A stretch of DNA of 64,000 nt from assembly GCA_947568835.1 (NCBI GenBank), contig OX387605.1, positions 4,774,001-4,838,000 of the forward strand. Reading direction: 5' to 3'. Source of the DNA: Protonemura montana. Its lineage: Eukaryota; Arthropoda; Insecta; Plecoptera; Nemouridae. This document shows, in pieces, positions 12,401 to 22,378 of the stretch. Within the stretch, counting starts at the first letter, position 1; the number at the start of each line of letters is the position of its first letter. The translations under genes and the position numbers were made by a program. The notes below the pieces were generated by a model, which saw nothing but the letters and a program-made list of their open reading frames with translations, made no database searches and was not told the DNA's origin.

Positions 12401-14639
12401 TATTCAAAATGTCATCAATAGTTTTTCTGTGAATGCTGGTTTTTTATGTTCACTGAATACGCAGAGAAATCATGCAGTTTTTTTTTTAAACAGCTTAGTA
12501 TTGTTCAACGGCCGAGAACATTTTGTTTGCAAGTTTGCTTACTGGTGAACTGTGTTTGGCAGTTGGTACTCGGCTATGCAAACATGGCCACTGTTGCGAT
12601 ACTTTGACCTATAAAAAGTAAAACGCGACTGGTTTATTTAGCGGTAAAGGGTAGAAATAAAACAGAGCAGGCATTGCGTCTTGAAAACACAAACAAGTGT
12701 GGGTGTGTGTGTTGGTCGTGTCTAAAACCAGACGTTGATAAACATTTTAGTGTACGCAAATTTTACAATTCCATTCTCCTGGTCTTCATCGTGTTTTTCA
12801 TTGCTGAATTGCTGACATCAAAATGGCAATGATAAGAATATTTGATGGTTAGTTAAATTCACTTCGATAAAATCCGCGTGTTGTGCTTCTAAGTATGCGA
12901 ATTTTTATACGAATGTCGTTCGGAAATTTCTGGGGTCTCAATCTCAACAACGGAAGTTAATAAAAAAAGGCAAAAAGAAGTTTAAAAATTAATTGCTGTC
13001 TTGAAAAATGTTGTGTTTATGATATAGTCACCACCAAAATGTTTCTGCGAATGTATTTTTGTAACCACTAACGTGTATAGCGTCACCATATGGTCTGGCT
13101 TATTGAAACCGGCCGCTAAAACTAATGCCTAGCCTAACATTATTAACGAAGAGCGCGGTAAGAAATGAAAATGCTAAAGGAAAAAAAAAGGAATGTGTTT
13201 TTTTGTCAAGGTTTTACACAAAATGCATTTATATTTTATTACAAATTCAGCTTGACACGAAATCAGGGAATGACCTTCAAGGTCACAAAAAAAGTTTATA
13301 TTTGGGAAAAATTTGTCAGGAAAATTTGTAGACAACTAAGTAACTTTTAGGAGTTGAAACAATGAAATTAAAATGGTCTGTAATTGCTTCTCCTATCCAC
13401 TGAATCTAGCCCCGTAGTCGTATTTTTTTATGCCAACGTTCCCGAATCGATCTGCCCCACCCTCTCGAATAACTAAATACCCGAAGTACACTTTCACTCA
13501 ATTTACCATCGCGGCGTCAATGCAAATCAAACTTGTTGCGATCACTTAAGCTTCCGATAGATGGTTATAGATAACGGTGGTAATCAATCTTCATTATACC
13601 TTTGTTAATAATTGTTATGGTGATCACTTAGCGGTCCAGCAAGCAACAACTGCAGGCAACAATTAACTATGTCATACATTACACATGATCTAATAATGCA
13701 GACTGACGTCACGGGAAGCGAGAGAGGAATCGGCTATTTTGGCAGGATGAAACTGGCTATAATATAGGAAAAATATGTCCGCCTGGAATTAGCATAATAT
13801 GATAATACTCTGAAGGCCGCTTGAAAGAGCTGTGTTCGAGCTGTGTCAGCAATGGTCAGTTTCAGATGACGCGCATCGTCCAGTTATTGTTTTACTTTTT
13901 TTGGGGGGGGATGTTTGCTCTAAAATTTTCCTGCCCATTGGGAGTTTTTTGTCTGAAAGGTCTCATTGGAAAATTGTGAATTTAATATTTTGCTGAACGG
14001 TCCAAAGGGCAAAAATATAACTTATCATATCATTATTTTGGTGACAAAAGGATGAAAAATAGAATGATATAACCGGGAGAGGATGTATTTCCATACGTCA
14101 GAAATGTTTGATCGAACGATAAAATAATTAATTGATGAAGTAAATTAGTGCTTCGAATTGGAAACGGTTCTCTCAAATCAAAAAGTTGGCTGTAACTCGC
14201 GTGCATCGTAATTTTCGACCACGTTCCACAAAATTGGACGCCATAAAGAATGGCCATGCACTGAATCTGATCCGAAATAGTATTTAATGATCCAAAAATA
14301 TCGCCGAAACTTCAAGTGCGTTTCAAAGATAACTCGGACATGACGACGAGATCACCAGGCAGGCCACGCTACCAAAGTGAAATGCACAACACCACCTGCC
14401 CGATGCACCTAGAGCCAGTCATTCAAGCACTCAACTAAATCCGTGACGAGTTATCATAGATTTGGGTTTATTCCAAAAATAATCTGATCGAGAGGCGGCG
14501 TTTTCATTGACGGGATGACGGAGTGATTGGTTTCATTTCAAACGTCCACAAACAACTTAAAGGGTGGTGCTAGAGATCCGTCAGAAGTGAACTAGGTAAC
14601 GCTTTTAAATCACGGCACCTCCACCAGCATAACATGTGT
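9444..14639. other. Noncoding, no gene seen
   Basis: No exon or RNA gene was recognised. It holds a 21-nt G tract at 10851-10871, a decayed tract rich in ATGATCTATGCA-like words near 10205-10280, a TCAAGGTCA nuclear-receptor-type half site at 13277-13285 and a TGACGTCA palindrome at 13704-13711. Open frames are all below 100 codons. Confidence 0.45.
10851..10871. repeat. Poly-G tract, 21 nt
   Basis: Twenty-one uninterrupted G residues in otherwise mixed sequence, one of five similar G or C tracts in the window. Confidence 0.9.
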
Positions 14640-14899
14640 TCACTTTATTGGTGTAATTGCTACCGTCATTTTTCACAAACCCCTCCAGTTAAATAATTAC
14701 GACCCAGAATTTGTATACATGTTTATCAATCGTTTGATTAGCATTAATTTGTTATTATTATTTTTCAAACGCGAGTAATCTGCCACAAATAACGAATTGA
14801 AAATTTCCTAACACTCGAAACGACGGTGACTCCACCTAGTAAGATCCTCCTGTATTGTCGGCAAATCAGTAATCTTGCGGTTATATTTTGCAAAGACAG
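14640..14899 (+). repeat. R1 dispersed repeat, copy b, host of minisatellite
   Basis: Landmarks in order are CAAACCCCTCCAGTTAAATA, TATCAATCGTTTGATT, GCGAGTAATCTG, ACACTCGAAACGACGGTGAC and CCTAGTAAGATCCTCC. Apart from small changes, the reverse complement of this order is seen at 18271-18463. The element runs directly into the 27-bp array, at the position where copy a (6509-6660) carries a single 27-mer. The left boundary is a guess from where similarity to the 18.3 kb copy stops. Confidence 0.6.
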
Positions 14900-16627
14900 T
14901 TTAACATTAGCGTCATGGTAGTTCGGTTTAACATTAGCGCGATGGTAGTTCGGTTTAACACTAGCGCGATGGTAGTTCGGTTTAACACTAGCGCCATGGT
15001 AGTTCGGTTTAACATTAGCGCCATGGTAGTTCGGTTTAACATTAGCGCGATGGTAGTTCGGTTTAACACTAGCGTCATGGTAGTTCGGTTTAACACTAGC
15101 GCGATGGTAGTTCGGTTTAACATTAGCGCCATGGTAGTTCGGTTTAACACTAGCGCGATGGTAGTACAGTTTAACACTAGCGCCATGGTAGTTCGGTTTA
15201 ACATTAGCGCTATGGTAGTTCGGTTTAACATTAGCGTCATGGTAGTTCGGTTTAACACTAGCGCGATGGTAGTTCGGTTTAACATTAGCGCGATGGTAGT
15301 TCGGTTTAACATTAGCGCCATGGTAGTACGGTTTAACATTAGCGCGATGGTAGTTCGGTTTAACACTAGCGCCATGGTAGTTCGGTTTAACATTAGCGCG
15401 ATGGTAGTACGGTTTAACATTAGCGCGATGGTAGTTCGGTTTAACACTAGCGCGATGGTAGTTCGGTTAAACACTAGCGTCATGGTAGTTCGGTTTAACA
15501 TTAGCGCCATGGTAGTTCGGTTTAACACTAGCGCCATGGTAGTTCGGTTTAACACTAGCGCCATGGTAGTTCGGTTTAACACTAGCGCCATGGTAGTTCG
15601 GTTTAACATTAGCGCCATGGTAGTTCGGTTTAACATTAGCGCCATGGTAGTTCGGTTTAACACTAGCGCCATGGTAGTTCGGTTTAACATTAGCGCTATG
15701 GTAGTTCGGTTTAACATTAGCGCCATGGTAGTTCGGTTTAACATTAGCGCCATGGTAGTTCGGTTTAACATTAGCGCCATGGTAGTTCGGTTTAACATTA
15801 GCGCTATGGTAGTTCGGTTTAACACTAGCGCCATGGTAGTTCGGTTTAACACTAGCGCGATGGTAGTTCGGTTTAACACTAGCGCGATGGTAGTTCGGTT
15901 TAACACTAGCGCCATGGTAGTTCGGTTTAACACTAGCGCGATGGTAGTTCGGTTTAACACTAGCGCCATGGTAGTACGGTTTAACACTAGCGCCATGGTA
16001 GTTCGGTTTAACATTAGCGCGATGGCAGTTCGGTTTAACATTAGCGCCATGGTAGTTCGGTTTAACATTAGCGCTATGGTAGTTCGGTTTAACATTAGCG
16101 CGATGGCAGTTCGGTTTAACATTAGCGCTATGGTAGTTCGGTTTAACATTAGCGCCATGGTAGTTCGGTTTAACATTAGCGCGATGGCAGTTCGGTTTAA
16201 CATTAGCGCGATGGCAGTTCGGTTTAACATTAGCGCTATGGTAGTTCGGTTTAACATTAGCGCCATGGTAGTTCGGTTTAACATTAGCGCCATGGTAGTT
16301 CGGTTTAACACTAGCGCGATGGTAGTTCGGTTTAACACTAGCGCGATGGTAGTTCGGTTTAACATTAGCGCCATGGTAGTTCGGTTTAACACTAGCGCGA
16401 TGGTAGTTCGGTTTAACACTAGCGCCATGGTAGTTCGGTTTAACATTAGCGCCATGGTAGTTCAGTTTAACATTAGCGCCATGGTAGTTCGGTTTAACAT
16501 TAGCGCCATGGTAGTTCGGTTTAACACTAGCGCGATGGTAGTTCGGTTTAACACTAGCGCTATGGTAGTTCGGTTTAACACTAGCGCCATGGTAGTTCGG
16601 TTTAACACTAGCGCCATGGTAGTTCGG
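14900..16627. repeat. 27-bp minisatellite, exactly 64 units
   Basis: The array is 1728 bp, which is 64 x 27 with no insertion or deletion anywhere. Each unit contains TTTAACAYTAGC followed by a short variable GNN stretch and ATGGTAGTTCGG. Variation concentrates at two places: CAT versus CAC, and the GCGA, GCCA, GCTA or GTCA tetranucleotide before TGG. Rare changes give GTAC or GCAG for GTAG/TTCG. Because 27 is a multiple of three, one plus frame (repeating FNISAMVVR and relatives) and two minus frames stay open across most of the array. I regard these as artefacts of the period: there is no flanking coding sequence, splice signal or non-repeat domain. Confidence 0.95.
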
Positions 16628-18270
16628 TTCTAGAGGTTGAGTTGGGTACACCCTGCGTACAGTTTTTTCCAACGAATGAGCGCAACTCGTCCGAAATTCA
16701 CACAGAAATAGTTACCGACTTACACGAACAAGAAAAAAGAATGGAATTCAAATTATCGGGCACATGTGAGACTAACTTTGTGGAATTTTTTACATGTCAT
16801 TGTTGACTTGCTTAACAGTTGTAACCGCCTTACGGGAGATCCTCAAACGCCATAGTTACAAGAAATAATGACCGTTCTTGTGATGGATTGATAGATTATC
16901 GGGATCTTCAGATACATCTTAGATCAAGCTGATGATTGTGTATCATTGTTAATAAAAAATCCCTGTTGATCATTATTCATTGCAAAATTATGTGAAGAAT
17001 TTTGTAGGAAAAAAAGTCTTACACCAAAGTTAGAAAATAAGTGAAAACATTTCCACTGGATTTCTTATCAAAACTACAACAATCAATATCGTGGAGCGTG
17101 CTCTTTTCACGGCTAACCGTCTCGACTTCAAAGCACTGACCCAAAAATAGCATTCGCCACTCATTATTTTCCCTATTATTACAAGGACCTGGTGGTGGTT
17201 GAAATACAATTATAATGTGATTGAACCTTCAAATATCTATTCAAGATGTTGCCCATCTGTCACTTTCTGAGCCAGCCTGTTTATTAATCTAGGTTTGAGT
17301 TTAAAGTAAGTGTGTGAAAGATGGATTACTTTAGAGAGATATTGCAGGTCTATTTCCAGTGTCTGGAATATTATACGCTCTCGCAATACACAGCCGTGTT
17401 TTGGTATCTAGAGTTTGAGGGAAACATCGCCTAGCAGCGTGGAACGGCGCTCAAGCATCGGGAAAATGTGGTGTGCCGACCAGTTTATGGATCAGTCGAC
17501 GCTGCATGGATCGAATTTTCCGAGAGAGTTTCCCGGAAAGTGTATAACAGTAACCATAGACCAAACTATGAATACATGCATACCGGATGGGAATTACACC
17601 GAGCTCGGGTAGTTTCGCATTGCTGTCATTCCATCAGTGAAGGCAAGGCACTTCCTAAATCGCCATTGAATTCTGTGGGTGGCTAAAATGTTCACTAACA
17701 TTTTTATATTTAATTATGCGATAAAAGATTTTTGAGATGAGAATCTGTTTTCTATCTGTGATCAATAGAATTGTTTTAATTGCCTTGCCGATGAGCAAAC
17801 TCGTTAGGTATTCAAAAATATTTGCTGCGCTGCGAAAAATTACATGACTTACATTTTTGGTGGAGATGAAATTCTTTTTAAGTGATAGAAAAAGCTGATT
17901 TACATTAAAGCAATTAAAGAGAGGATGGATAAAAAAGCATGGCCAGAACGGGCCTTGAAATATCCGGGCTTTACTTCTAGGAGCTGTTCTGTTTTGATCA
18001 TCATCGTGCATTGGTGGAATGGCCTTGTCCCAAGATGACGTAAAACGCATCTAATTATTGCAGAAAAAAGCTTTCAAATCCAGTCCAAATCTTCTCCGCT
18101 GCATTTTTCTTGCAGAATGATGAAATAAATCTAACTAGCAAATGAAAGTACGACGGGCCTTGACCATACATGGCCAGCATAAGATATTCTTCCTCTTCTC
18201 ATCATTGATTACCAGTCGATTAAGTTTAGTTAAAAAATTCAAATGGACATAGAGAATAACCACTTAATGG
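16628..18270. other. Noncoding flank of the array
   Basis: Similarity to the 27-mer stops abruptly at TTCTAGAGG. No exon, RNA gene or further repeat was recognised up to the R1 copy at 18271. The longest open frame is 131 codons on the minus strand at 17655-18050; it resembles nothing I know. Confidence 0.45.
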
Positions 18271-18463
18271 AGGATGCTAGTAGGTACAGTTCGTCGTTTC
18301 GAGTGTTTTGTAATTTCATCTTGATAAATCTCGCAGATTACTCGTATTTGAGACTGATTTACGCTCAATTAATCTTTATGAATAAACGATTGATATACAT
18401 GTACCTTTATTTTGAATAGTAATTATTTAATTGTAGAGGTTTGTTAAAAATGACTTTACCACG
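18271..18463 (-). repeat. R1 dispersed repeat, copy c
   Basis: Read on the minus strand it gives the R1 landmarks in order: CAATCGTTTATTC, ACGAGTAATCTGCGAG, ACACTCGAAACGACG and CTACTAGCATCCTCC. On the plus strand it ends in AGAGGTTTGTTAAAAATGAC, matching the reverse complement of 14660-14700. No copy of the 27-mer is present next to its CATCCTCC end, unlike copies a and b. Confidence 0.6.
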
Positions 18464-19533
18464 TGTTGCCAGCTCGTTTGCTCAGCAGAATATGTTCATA
18501 TTAACGCTGGCCCTTTGAACATACCTATAAAGTTAGTGGTATGACCAAAGTATGACCATATCGCGTCGGATTACAGCACAACGTCCGCTCGAACATGGGC
18601 CAACCTCGTAAGTTATTTTCTTCTCGTTTCATCATCGCAATCCGCTACAAAGTATAACATGCATCGCAAATAAATCCTCCGCTAGATTGCATCAACGTAA
18701 TGCATCTGATTTAATCCGTAACGACGTGTTGATTCGAAGTGCATCCGAAGTGCATCCTATAAGTGCATCTAGAGATGTGAACCAACATCCGGGATCCCGA
18801 GACCCACCCAACGAGTTGATGTGACGCGTCGCGCCTCGTTTCGCTCCAATTACGCCCTTGCAATTAAGTCACATCGTAACTATTTGTCAAGAACAGATCA
18901 TTATTGCGCACTTACGATCTGGTATGACTGGCCATTCGCACGGGTTTAATTGTTGTGCTTAGAAATGTAGCTTTGCTTTTTTTACCTAACATTATCATGA
19001 TTGGCATTATCAACGTGTATCTTACTTTCGATACTGTCCGAATGCAAAGCAGAAATACAGCTTTTCTGAGCTGCACCTCTTGGCAAGGGCTCATTGGTTG
19101 TTTAATGCGTGATTAAATACGATTTCATGCGATTTTATGCGTGATTTAAAGGGTATGAAGGTCCAACGACGTAGGGCCAATAACTACACAGTTCACGAAA
19201 CCATCAAAACTATTGATTACTCCCACGGAACGAAAATTCAATAAACAACCCTACTATCCAGTTCCGGAATTACCTCATTCTATCAAACAGAAAAAAATCA
19301 TAATCTATACATCGATTCGTGCACCGCATTGAGTTCTCTGCGTGACGTCGCCGTCATGACGTCACTAGTTGTCATAGCCTAGCACTCCTCATTGACACTA
19401 GGGTGCCGGTGCACGCGATTTCGTCCCCACACGATTCAAGGCCGGCCATTACATGCGTCAGGGTCAAGATTTCACTCCAATTGCCATTCTCGTTACCGCA
19501 TTGTTTCACTGATTGGCTGCGGTACGGTTGCTG
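18464..19533. other. Noncoding, inferred HCN intron
   Basis: Nothing coding was recognised. The segment lies downstream of the HCN splice donor in the direction of transcription and is therefore probably intronic. GTGCATC/GCATC words recur at 18705-18770, and a TGACGTCA palindrome lies at 19357-19364. Confidence 0.4.
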
Positions 19534-19573
19534 GCCTCGCCTCACCTCACCTCACCTCACCTCACCTCGCCTC
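19534..19573. repeat. (CCTCA)n microsatellite
   Basis: Tandem CCTCA units, about six in a row, flanked by degenerate CCTCG units. It is strand-asymmetric, pyrimidine-rich on the plus strand. Confidence 0.9.
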
Positions 19574-20345
19574 CTAGCGTCACGTCGTATTATAAACGGG
19601 TCAACTCCCAACTTCAATTTCCACCCCTAATCACCACTGATCACCAAATAGGGGTGGGATGCAAAACGCTGAACGTGTGGGCGAGCAAAATTGTTGACAT
19701 TTCAAACGTGCACCATACGAGGTAGGTGCATAAACGCGACGGTCTAAATTAATTTTGTTTGTTGTTTAAAGTTTAATCTAGCCTCACAGCTAGTAAAAAA
19801 GGAAAAGAACAGTTTTTTACCAAAATTATATCTCTTTTATGTTAATAACCACGGATGAACCTTGACATTTCCATATAAATTATGTTTTTCCTTTTTAATG
19901 CCGGCGTAAAGCTCGGTGCTCACGCGTGTCACGCGCCCCTGGGCCTACACGGCCGCCGCATATTGCACTGATTTATTAATATCCAGTGAGATCCATTGCG
20001 GTAATGACAGTCTGCGAAGGGCCACGCGCTCGAACGCGCGGTGGTCTTGTGCTGGACGCGCGACGGGCTCGACCTCGCTTCGATGCACACGTTAGGCGCC
20101 TCTTTGAGCCGGAAGGGTCAGCGCCAGAGGCCCCCGCCAGCCCAAAGAGCGTCACATTATGCAGCCGAGGGGAATAGTGGCGGATCATTGCATATCGATC
20201 AGCTGCCTACGATTGATGGAATGGCCGGCCGACGTGAAGACGCGGTGTCCGTGAAGACACGGACACTGGGGCGCAAGAAACGCACTTGGATCTAATCCAA
20301 GTATGATAAGACACACGTGATAATGTTATGATTGATGTGTTTGCA
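19574..20345. other. Inferred HCN intron with CpG-rich block
   Basis: From about 19905 to 20290 the sequence becomes markedly CpG-rich (for example CACGCGTGTCACGCGCC and repeated GACGCG). It lies immediately downstream of the HCN exon on the minus strand. Open frames of 60-84 codons exist on both strands but none is recognisable. It may be a regulatory or alternative-exon region, or simply an extension of the CpG-rich exon environment. Confidence 0.4.
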
Positions 20346-20351
20346 ACTTAC
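20346..20351 (-). other. Splice donor of HCN exon
   Basis: The minus strand reads TTTCG then GTAAGT, a full consensus 5' splice site. The exon ends after two bases of an arginine codon (CG), so the intron is phase 2. This is where the open frame would otherwise run into intron sequence, directly after the SSF residues that precede transmembrane segment S1. Confidence 0.9.
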
Positions 20352-21052
20352 CGAAAGCTGGAACAAGGATGGATGACCCAGTGGCCGGTAGCTTTTTGTC
20401 GGATCCGCTCCTTCATTAGAGCCTTTTTCGAGCCGAACAATTTCATGGCTAGCTTATTATCCGTGGGCTGGAACAGTGCTTGGAGTTGGTTCTTGAAAAA
20501 ACTTTGTTTATTTTCGCCGCCGCTCGACGCGCCCGGAGGATTCGGGCCCGGCTCCTCTTTCGGCGTCCCGTACAGGCTGACATCGTCCCCGCCGAAGTGC
20601 ACCTTACCACTCTCTTTACAGTAGTTCATGTTCGTTAGCGAGTTGGACAGATAGTCGCCGATGAGAAGTGTCTCGTCGTCGAAGGCGGTCACCAACGAGT
20701 CGGTGCACGTGTTGGTGTTCTCGATCGAGATTTTGATAGAGTCATCGTTCGGCCCGTGGTTGGAGAGTTGTCGAGGGGATCGGATCTCCTCTTCGGACTG
20801 TGCCGCTCCGACACCGAGTCGGCCGTTCGCCAGTTTGAGACTGGGCACGCGCCGCGTCCGCCTGCCCCCCTCGACGCCGCCGCCGCCACCCGCCCCCGCT
20901 GCCCCCGGCCCCGCGCCCGCTGCGGCGTCGCGATCAGCGTCCCTGTGTGGCACACAACGCCCAATCAGACTCATGCCATGCCACCGACACATGGCACTGA
21001 TATGCAGGAATGTGGTTAGGTTATCCTGAATCGGCCGGCGACGTTCCTGCAT
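20352..21052 (-). CDS. Ih: HCN/Ih channel, N-terminal exon
   Basis: The exon encodes the cytoplasmic N-terminus of a hyperpolarization-activated, cyclic-nucleotide-gated cation channel, a plasma-membrane pacemaker channel. If read from the first ATG it gives 234 residues. Residues about 44-63 are Gly/Ala-rich low complexity. Residues 184-234 form the conserved ion_trans_N/HCN domain: FFKNQLQALFQP, then DNKLAMKLFGSKKALMKER, then GHWVIHPCSSFR, ending just before S1. The donor GTAAGT follows. The start is uncertain: an in-frame TAG lies at 21059-21061, and a branch-like CTAAC plus CCTGCATATCAG suggests an acceptor at 20997-20998. In that case the exon would begin at 20996, with ATG at 20992-20990. 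A second possible acceptor (GCCACACAG) lies near 20944. S1-S6, pore and CNBD exons were not found in the window. The family call is firm; the arthropod-type assignment is from memory of insect and crustacean Ih proteins. Confidence 0.88.
20997..21026 (-). other. Candidate splice acceptor upstream of HCN exon
   Basis: Minus-strand reading shows CCTAACC, a branch-point-like word, about 20 nt before CCTGCATATCAG. The pyrimidine tract is only moderate. If used, residues before MCRWHG in the long frame are intron, and the 5' UTR and promoter lie at higher coordinates. Confidence 0.45.
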
Positions 21053-21939
21053 CCTACGCTACCGGGCAAAGGCGATACATAACTGGAGGTCTGCAAAGTA
21101 AATTTGAAAAATGGGCAAGAAAATGAGGGGTTCACACATTATTAGCAAATTTAGGTACAGGTATAAAACTCAACACACAAGTCACAAGGCTCAAGTCCTC
21201 GAAATAAATTTGAAGTCAACTGTAAGAAAATGCTACAAAAATAAATTTGTTTAAACTTTTTCTTGCTGGCTTTTTGATGCGTTGCATATCATTTCATATT
21301 GATGTCCCTGGGGCGACACAGATTGCGACGAAACCAAGTCTGGTAGAATGTCTCAGGAATGTCAAAGAGGAAACCGAAACAACGGTTGACAACTCCTGCA
21401 ATTGGCGCTGTACCGGTTTGGTGCGACAAGAAAGGCATACAAGAAATCTGTGCGGCACAGGTGTGTAGAGAAAAATACTCAACTTGCGTGGAAATCAAGT
21501 GAAAAGGCAGTCATTTAAAAAATCTAATAATCGATCTATAAACATTGATAAATATCGTAGAGACTAGATTTTTTTTGACGAGTCAACGTTGATTCCAGTG
21601 GAATCAAAATTAGCCATGATTAGGTACCTAACGAACAATTGGATGAAAGCTCATAAAACTCCATTAATCCAGAGCACTCGAAATAGTTTGTGTATAATTT
21701 TCGATTCAGACCAGAATAGAGAATTGCAAATAATCGGTAGGATACATTTTATGTACGACCATAATAGCAGAGGGATTAAGAAAGTTGAACAGTTTGGAAA
21801 ATTATGACTGCCAAAATGGAACAGTAATAACCTATTACAAAGTACCGAAAGGCCGACCGAACTGCATGCACATTGTGCTTTAAAACGTGAGCTAGTTTAG
21901 TGTAACAATTATTCCCAGCTAACACGTTTCTGCAATTAG
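21053..21939. other. Noncoding upstream of HCN exon
   Basis: No exon was recognised. A further acceptor-like TTTACTTTGCAG on the minus strand lies near 21091-21102 and would be an alternative 5' boundary of a 5'-UTR-containing exon. The sequence quickly returns to AT-rich. Overlapping 60-70 codon frames near 21250-21500 are on both strands and unrecognised. Confidence 0.4.
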
Positions 21940-21950
21940 CTGTCAAGTGG
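21940..21950. repeat. Target-site duplication, left
   Basis: CTGTCAAGTGG, identical to 22368-22378 on the other side of the 5S-headed SINE. A perfect 11-bp direct repeat flanking the element is the mark of LINE-type target-primed insertion. Confidence 0.85.
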
Positions 21951-22367
21951 ATTGATTGATTGATTTGTGGTGTTCAACGACGCACTGTTTTGACATTTGG
22001 CCATGCTGCACTGGTCTAATGGCGTAGGTGTATGAGTGGATGATGATGAGGATGATGATGAACCCAACTTAGCCTAGAGGTGGAGGGGAATCCCGGTGCC
22101 GGAACGTAGCCTACTCCTGTGGACGAGCACCAATGAAGAACGGTACAACTCGAACAACATGATTCCCCCACAAATCCATGCTGTTGAGAGGTTGATAAGC
22201 AACCCGAGTGAAGTTGCTGTATTAACGTTCATCTCTCCAACCTCTCTCCCGAACAGAACTGGCCATGTGTATGATGGTTACCCATCCAATTTCTAACTCA
22301 GCGCAGTGTTGCTTAACTTCGTTGATCTCACGAGAACCGGTGTTTCCAATACGGCAAACCGTTCTGT
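21951..22367 (-). mobile_element. 5S rRNA-headed SINE, near full length
   Basis: Read on the minus strand, the element starts with AGAACGGTTT and continues with CACCGGTTCTCGTGAGATCA, GAAGTTAAGCAACACTGCG and AAATTGGATGGGTAACC. These align with the internal promoter half of protostome 5S rRNA (CGGTTCTCGTCCGATCACCG, AAGTTAAGC, TTGGATGGGTGACC). An unrelated body follows, then a GATGATGATG-like tract written here as CATCATCATCC, and a 3' tail of ATCA units (ATTGATTGATTG on the plus strand). It is about 417 bp. It lacks the CTTCGGAAGGGACGTTAA core seen in the copy at 54390-54818, having GTTCTTCATTGG there instead, so it carries an internal deletion. The pol III promoter is 5S type 1-derived; mobilisation in trans by a LINE sharing the tail is inferred. 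Confidence 0.88.
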
Positions 22368-22378
22368 CTGTCAAGTGG
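22368..22378. repeat. Target-site duplication, right
   Basis: CTGTCAAGTGG, the second copy of the 11-bp duplication; it marks the 5' end of the minus-strand SINE. Confidence 0.85.

Noticed and set aside
14900-16627. CRISPR-like array
   Set aside because: Units are directly adjacent with no unique spacers and lie in a eukaryotic window; it is a minisatellite.
14881-16672. Long ORFs of 401-581 codons on both strands
   Set aside because: They are frames through a 27-bp tandem repeat with a period divisible by three. There is no unique domain, splice signal or flanking coding sequence.
20041-20295. Plus-strand frames over the CpG-rich block and the HCN exon
   Set aside because: Shadows of GC-rich sequence; the minus frame carries the conserved HCN block and splice donor.
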